Assembly: GCA_964612185.1 (NCBI GenBank)
Contig: CAZTCR010000041.1
Span: forward strand, 1-24,518
DNA length: 24,518 bases
DNA from: UBA1447 sp964612185
GTDB taxonomy: Bacteria; Bacillota; Clostridia; Oscillospirales; Acutalibacteraceae
Direction of reading: 5' to 3'
Shown here: in pieces, positions 22,956 to 24,518 of the stretch
Numbering within the stretch: the stretch's first letter is position 1
Layout of the letters: each line of letters opens with the position of its first letter
Position numbers and translations under genes: made by a program
Notes under the pieces: model-generated
Databases searched by the model: none
Told to the model about the DNA's origin: nothing
What the model saw: the letters and a program-made list of their open reading frames with translations, nothing else

Positions 22956-24197
22956 ATGACCGAAACCGCAAAGCGAAAAGATTTTTTAGTGAATATGACC
23001 TATGTGATATTCCTCGCGGGGCTGTACTATCTGTTTATGAAGTACGCGTTCTGGCTGCTTTTCCCTTTTTTGTTTTCGGTTTTTATCGCGATGATTTTGC
23101 AGAGACCGATCAACTTCCTTGCCCAAAAAACAAAACTCAAAAAGAACGCCGCGTCCGTGTTTTGTGTGTTGGGGCTGCTGCTTGTTTTTATGGGGATTGT
23201 CTCCCTCATCGGGGTCAAACTGTTTTCGGAAATCCGGGGGCTGATCAACGCCCTGCTTCTTTACGCAAAAGACTGGCCTGATTTTCTTACGAAAGCCGAA
23301 GCCATGCTGCTTGATTTTATCCGTTTTCTGCCCGATTCGATTGAATCCTCGGCCGCCGTTTCCATCAAAGACCTGACGGCGAGGCTTTCCGCAAGCAAAG
23401 GGGTTGGGTTTGATTTTTCAATGCTGTCCGCGCCGATGAGCGGGGTCTGGTCAACGGCAAAAGCGGTGCCGGAATTTGTCGTGGCGATAATCGTCTCTAT
23501 TGTTGCCTGCTTTTTTATGACCGCGGATTATGACAGGATTGTCACTTTTATCAAGCGGCAGCTGCCCGACGGTAAAAGAGAAGCGGTTTCCGTCACGAAA
23601 AAGACAACCGTCTCCTCCGTAGGCAAGCTCGCGCGTGCATATGCCATTTTGATGCTGCTCACCTTCAGCGAAATGATCATCGGCTTAAACATCATGAGGA
23701 TTGCGGGACTATACGAAGCGAATTACCTGATAGCAACCGCGGTTGTTGTGGCGTTGGTTGATATCATCCCGATTTTGGGTACCGGAACAATTCTGATCCC
23801 TTGGGCCATCTATTCCCTGCTCTCCGGCAGCACCGGTCTCGGGATAGGGCTGTTGGTGCTGTATGCGGTTATCTATATTATCCGGCAGGCGGTTGAACCC
23901 AAGCTTGTCGCCGCAAATCTCGACCTGCCGCCGGTGCTCACCCTCATGGGCATGTATATCGGCGTCAAACTTTTTGGATTTATCGGGCTTTTTCTCTTGC
24001 CGCTGTCCATCATGTTCGTAAAAATACTCAACGATGAAGGCATTGTGAAACTGTGGAAAAATCTTTCCAAACCGCCCGCGCAACAAGCACCGGCCTGTAA
24101 ACCCGGCGAAAATCCGGCAGATTCCGGTAAAAACGAGAAAACCGGCACACTGAAGGCGGACCCCGGCCCGGACGGCGGAGAATCCGTGAATTCTTAA
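22956..24197 (+). CDS. AI-2E family permease, YtvI-like
   Basis: 413 residues; AAGAGGG (22941-22947) precedes ATG 22956. Eight or so membrane segments with VALVDIIPILGTGTILIPWA, ILYAVIYIIRQAVEPKLVA-like helix and LTLMGMYIGVKLFGFIG fit the AI-2E transporter family and most resemble the sporulation protein YtvI. The family includes transporters and Na+/H+ antiporters, and quorum-signal export is shown only for a few. A Pro/Gly/Lys-rich cytosolic tail from about residue 370 is unusual. The gene is monocistronic and diverges from hom. Confidence 0.9.
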   Translation: MTETAKRKDFLVNMTYVIFLAGLYYLFMKYAFWLLFPFLFSVFIAMILQRPINFLAQKTKLKKNAASVFCVLGLLLVFMGIVSLIGVKLFSEIRGLINALLLYAKDWPDFLTKAEAMLLDFIRFLPDSIESSAAVSIKDLTARLSASKGVGFDFSMLSAPMSGVWSTAKAVPEFVVAIIVSIVACFFMTADYDRIVTFIKRQLPDGKREAVSVTKKTTVSSVGKLARAYAILMLLTFSEMIIGLNIMRIAGLYEANYLIATAVVVALVDIIPILGTGTILIPWAIYSLLSGSTGLGIGLLVLYAVIYIIRQAVEPKLVAANLDLPPVLTLMGMYIGVKLFGFIGLFLLPLSIMFVKILNDEGIVKLWKNLSKPPAQQAPACKPGENPADSGKNEKTGTLKADPGPDGGESVNS

Positions 24198-24206
24198 ATT
24201 TTTCTA

Positions 24207-24235
24207 TTGACGGGCGTTGCCGGATATGCTATATT
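24207..24235 (+). promoter_or_regulatory. Promoter of the tRNA-Thr/tRNA-Tyr operon
   Basis: TTGACG (24207-24212), 17-bp spacer, TATATT (24230-24235), with transcription expected about 11 nt before the first tRNA. Confidence 0.8.
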
Positions 24236-24252
24236 ATTCGAGCGCCCAACGC

Positions 24253-24328
24253 GCTGGTGTAGCTCAGTTGGTAGAGCAGCTGATTTGTAATCAGCAGGTC
24301 GGGGGTTCGAGTCCGTCCACCAGCTCCA
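24253..24328 (+). tRNA. tRNA-Thr (anticodon UGU)
   Basis: 76 nt including encoded CCA. The acceptor GCTGGTG (24253-24259) pairs with CACCAGC (24318-24324). The D-arm is GCTCAGTTGGTAGAGC, the anticodon stem-loop is GCTGATTTGTAATCAGC with TGT, and the T-loop is GGTTCGAGTCC. It reads ACA and other ACN codons. Confidence 0.97.
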
Positions 24329-24354
24329 GGCTTTTTACCGTATAAACCGAATAT

Positions 24355-24439
24355 GGGAGAGTTCCCGAGCGGCCAAAGGGAACAGACTGTAAATCTGTCG
24401 TCATCGACTTCGGTGGTTCGAATCCACCCTCTCCCACCA
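24355..24439 (+). tRNA. tRNA-Tyr (anticodon GUA)
   Basis: 85 nt with encoded CCA. The acceptor GGGAGAG (24355-24361) pairs with CTCTCCC (24429-24435). The anticodon loop CTGTAAA holds GTA. A long variable arm makes it class II, as expected for bacterial tRNA-Tyr. It lies 26 nt after tRNA-Thr. Confidence 0.97.
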
Positions 24440-24446
24440 AAAAATG

Positions 24447-24465
24447 CCCCGCCTTTTTGGCGGGG
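24447..24465 (+). terminator. Hairpin after tRNA-Tyr, weak terminator
   Basis: CCCCGCC (24447-24453), TTTTT loop, GGCGGGG (24459-24465). No T-run follows, so it may be a processing hairpin or act with the next stem. Confidence 0.5.
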
Positions 24466-24475
24466 TCAGTCTGTC

Positions 24476-24505
24476 GAAAAAGCTCAGTAAAAGCTGGGCT
24501 TTTTC
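24476..24505. repeat. Second hairpin at the window end
   Basis: GAAAAAGC (24476-24483) and GCTTTTTC (24498-24505) are perfectly complementary around a 14-nt loop. The T-run is inside the stem, as in terminators of the A-stem/T-stem kind, and it could serve either strand. Confidence 0.5.
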
Positions 24506-24518
24506 TGCGTTTTGAGGT

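Overview
The window looks like a chromosomal segment of a Gram-positive, Clostridia-like bacterium (Bacillota, possibly an uncultured Oscillospiraceae-type lineage). The basis is strong AGGAGG-type ribosome sites, TTG and GTG starts, sigma-A promoters with 16-17 bp spacers, tRNA genes with encoded CCA, lipoproteins, a YtvI-like AI-2E protein, a DUF2628 zinc-ribbon protein and a LysC with a Bacillus-type internal start. The taxonomy is inference from gene content only. No insertion sequence, phage gene or CRISPR array was seen.

Layout. (1) 1-4947, minus: the 5' 1649 codons of a giant secreted surface protein that runs off the left edge. Its order is signal peptide, PLAT/LH2-like domain, nine InlB B-type repeats, FIVAR-like helical region, MucBP-like domain, and a second B-repeat block containing a recent tandem duplication. 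(2) 4948-5645: a 700-bp non-coding spacer with divergent promoters, hairpins and a 3 x 21-bp pyrimidine repeat. (3) 5646-10226, plus: four consecutive paralogous polytopic membrane proteins, alternating long and short. The two short ones lack the extracytoplasmic segments and the conserved Asp/Arg/His positions of the long ones. This is the best candidate for an undescribed system. (4) 10257-12205: a promoter, a RING/zinc-ribbon DUF2628 membrane protein and a divergent GalU-type nucleotidyltransferase. (5) 12201-16397: 22-bp repeats, a cytoplasmic neutral-ceramidase-like protein, a DUF1003 protein and two different CorA-type transporters, one with GMN and one with GMS. (6) 16468-17063: a lipoprotein with a cytochrome-b5/MAPR-like domain and a terminator. 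(7) 17073-18491, minus: MATE transporter, divergent from an 18668-20203 beta-propeller-like lipoprotein. (8) 20216-22800, minus: shared terminator, then hom-lysC (homoserine dehydrogenase, aspartokinase) with a clear internal beta-subunit start in lysC. (9) 22892-24197, plus: AI-2E/YtvI-like permease. (10) 24207-24439: a promoter and tRNA-Thr(UGU)-tRNA-Tyr(GUA), followed by hairpins to the window end.

How it fits together. The window is rich in envelope functions: adhesin, possible GT-C-like membrane proteins, a UDP-sugar enzyme, lipoproteins and transporters. Next to these sit a compact aspartate-family amino-acid operon and a tRNA pair. A link between the four-paralogue cluster and UDP-sugar metabolism is suggested only by adjacency, since the two blocks have separate promoters.
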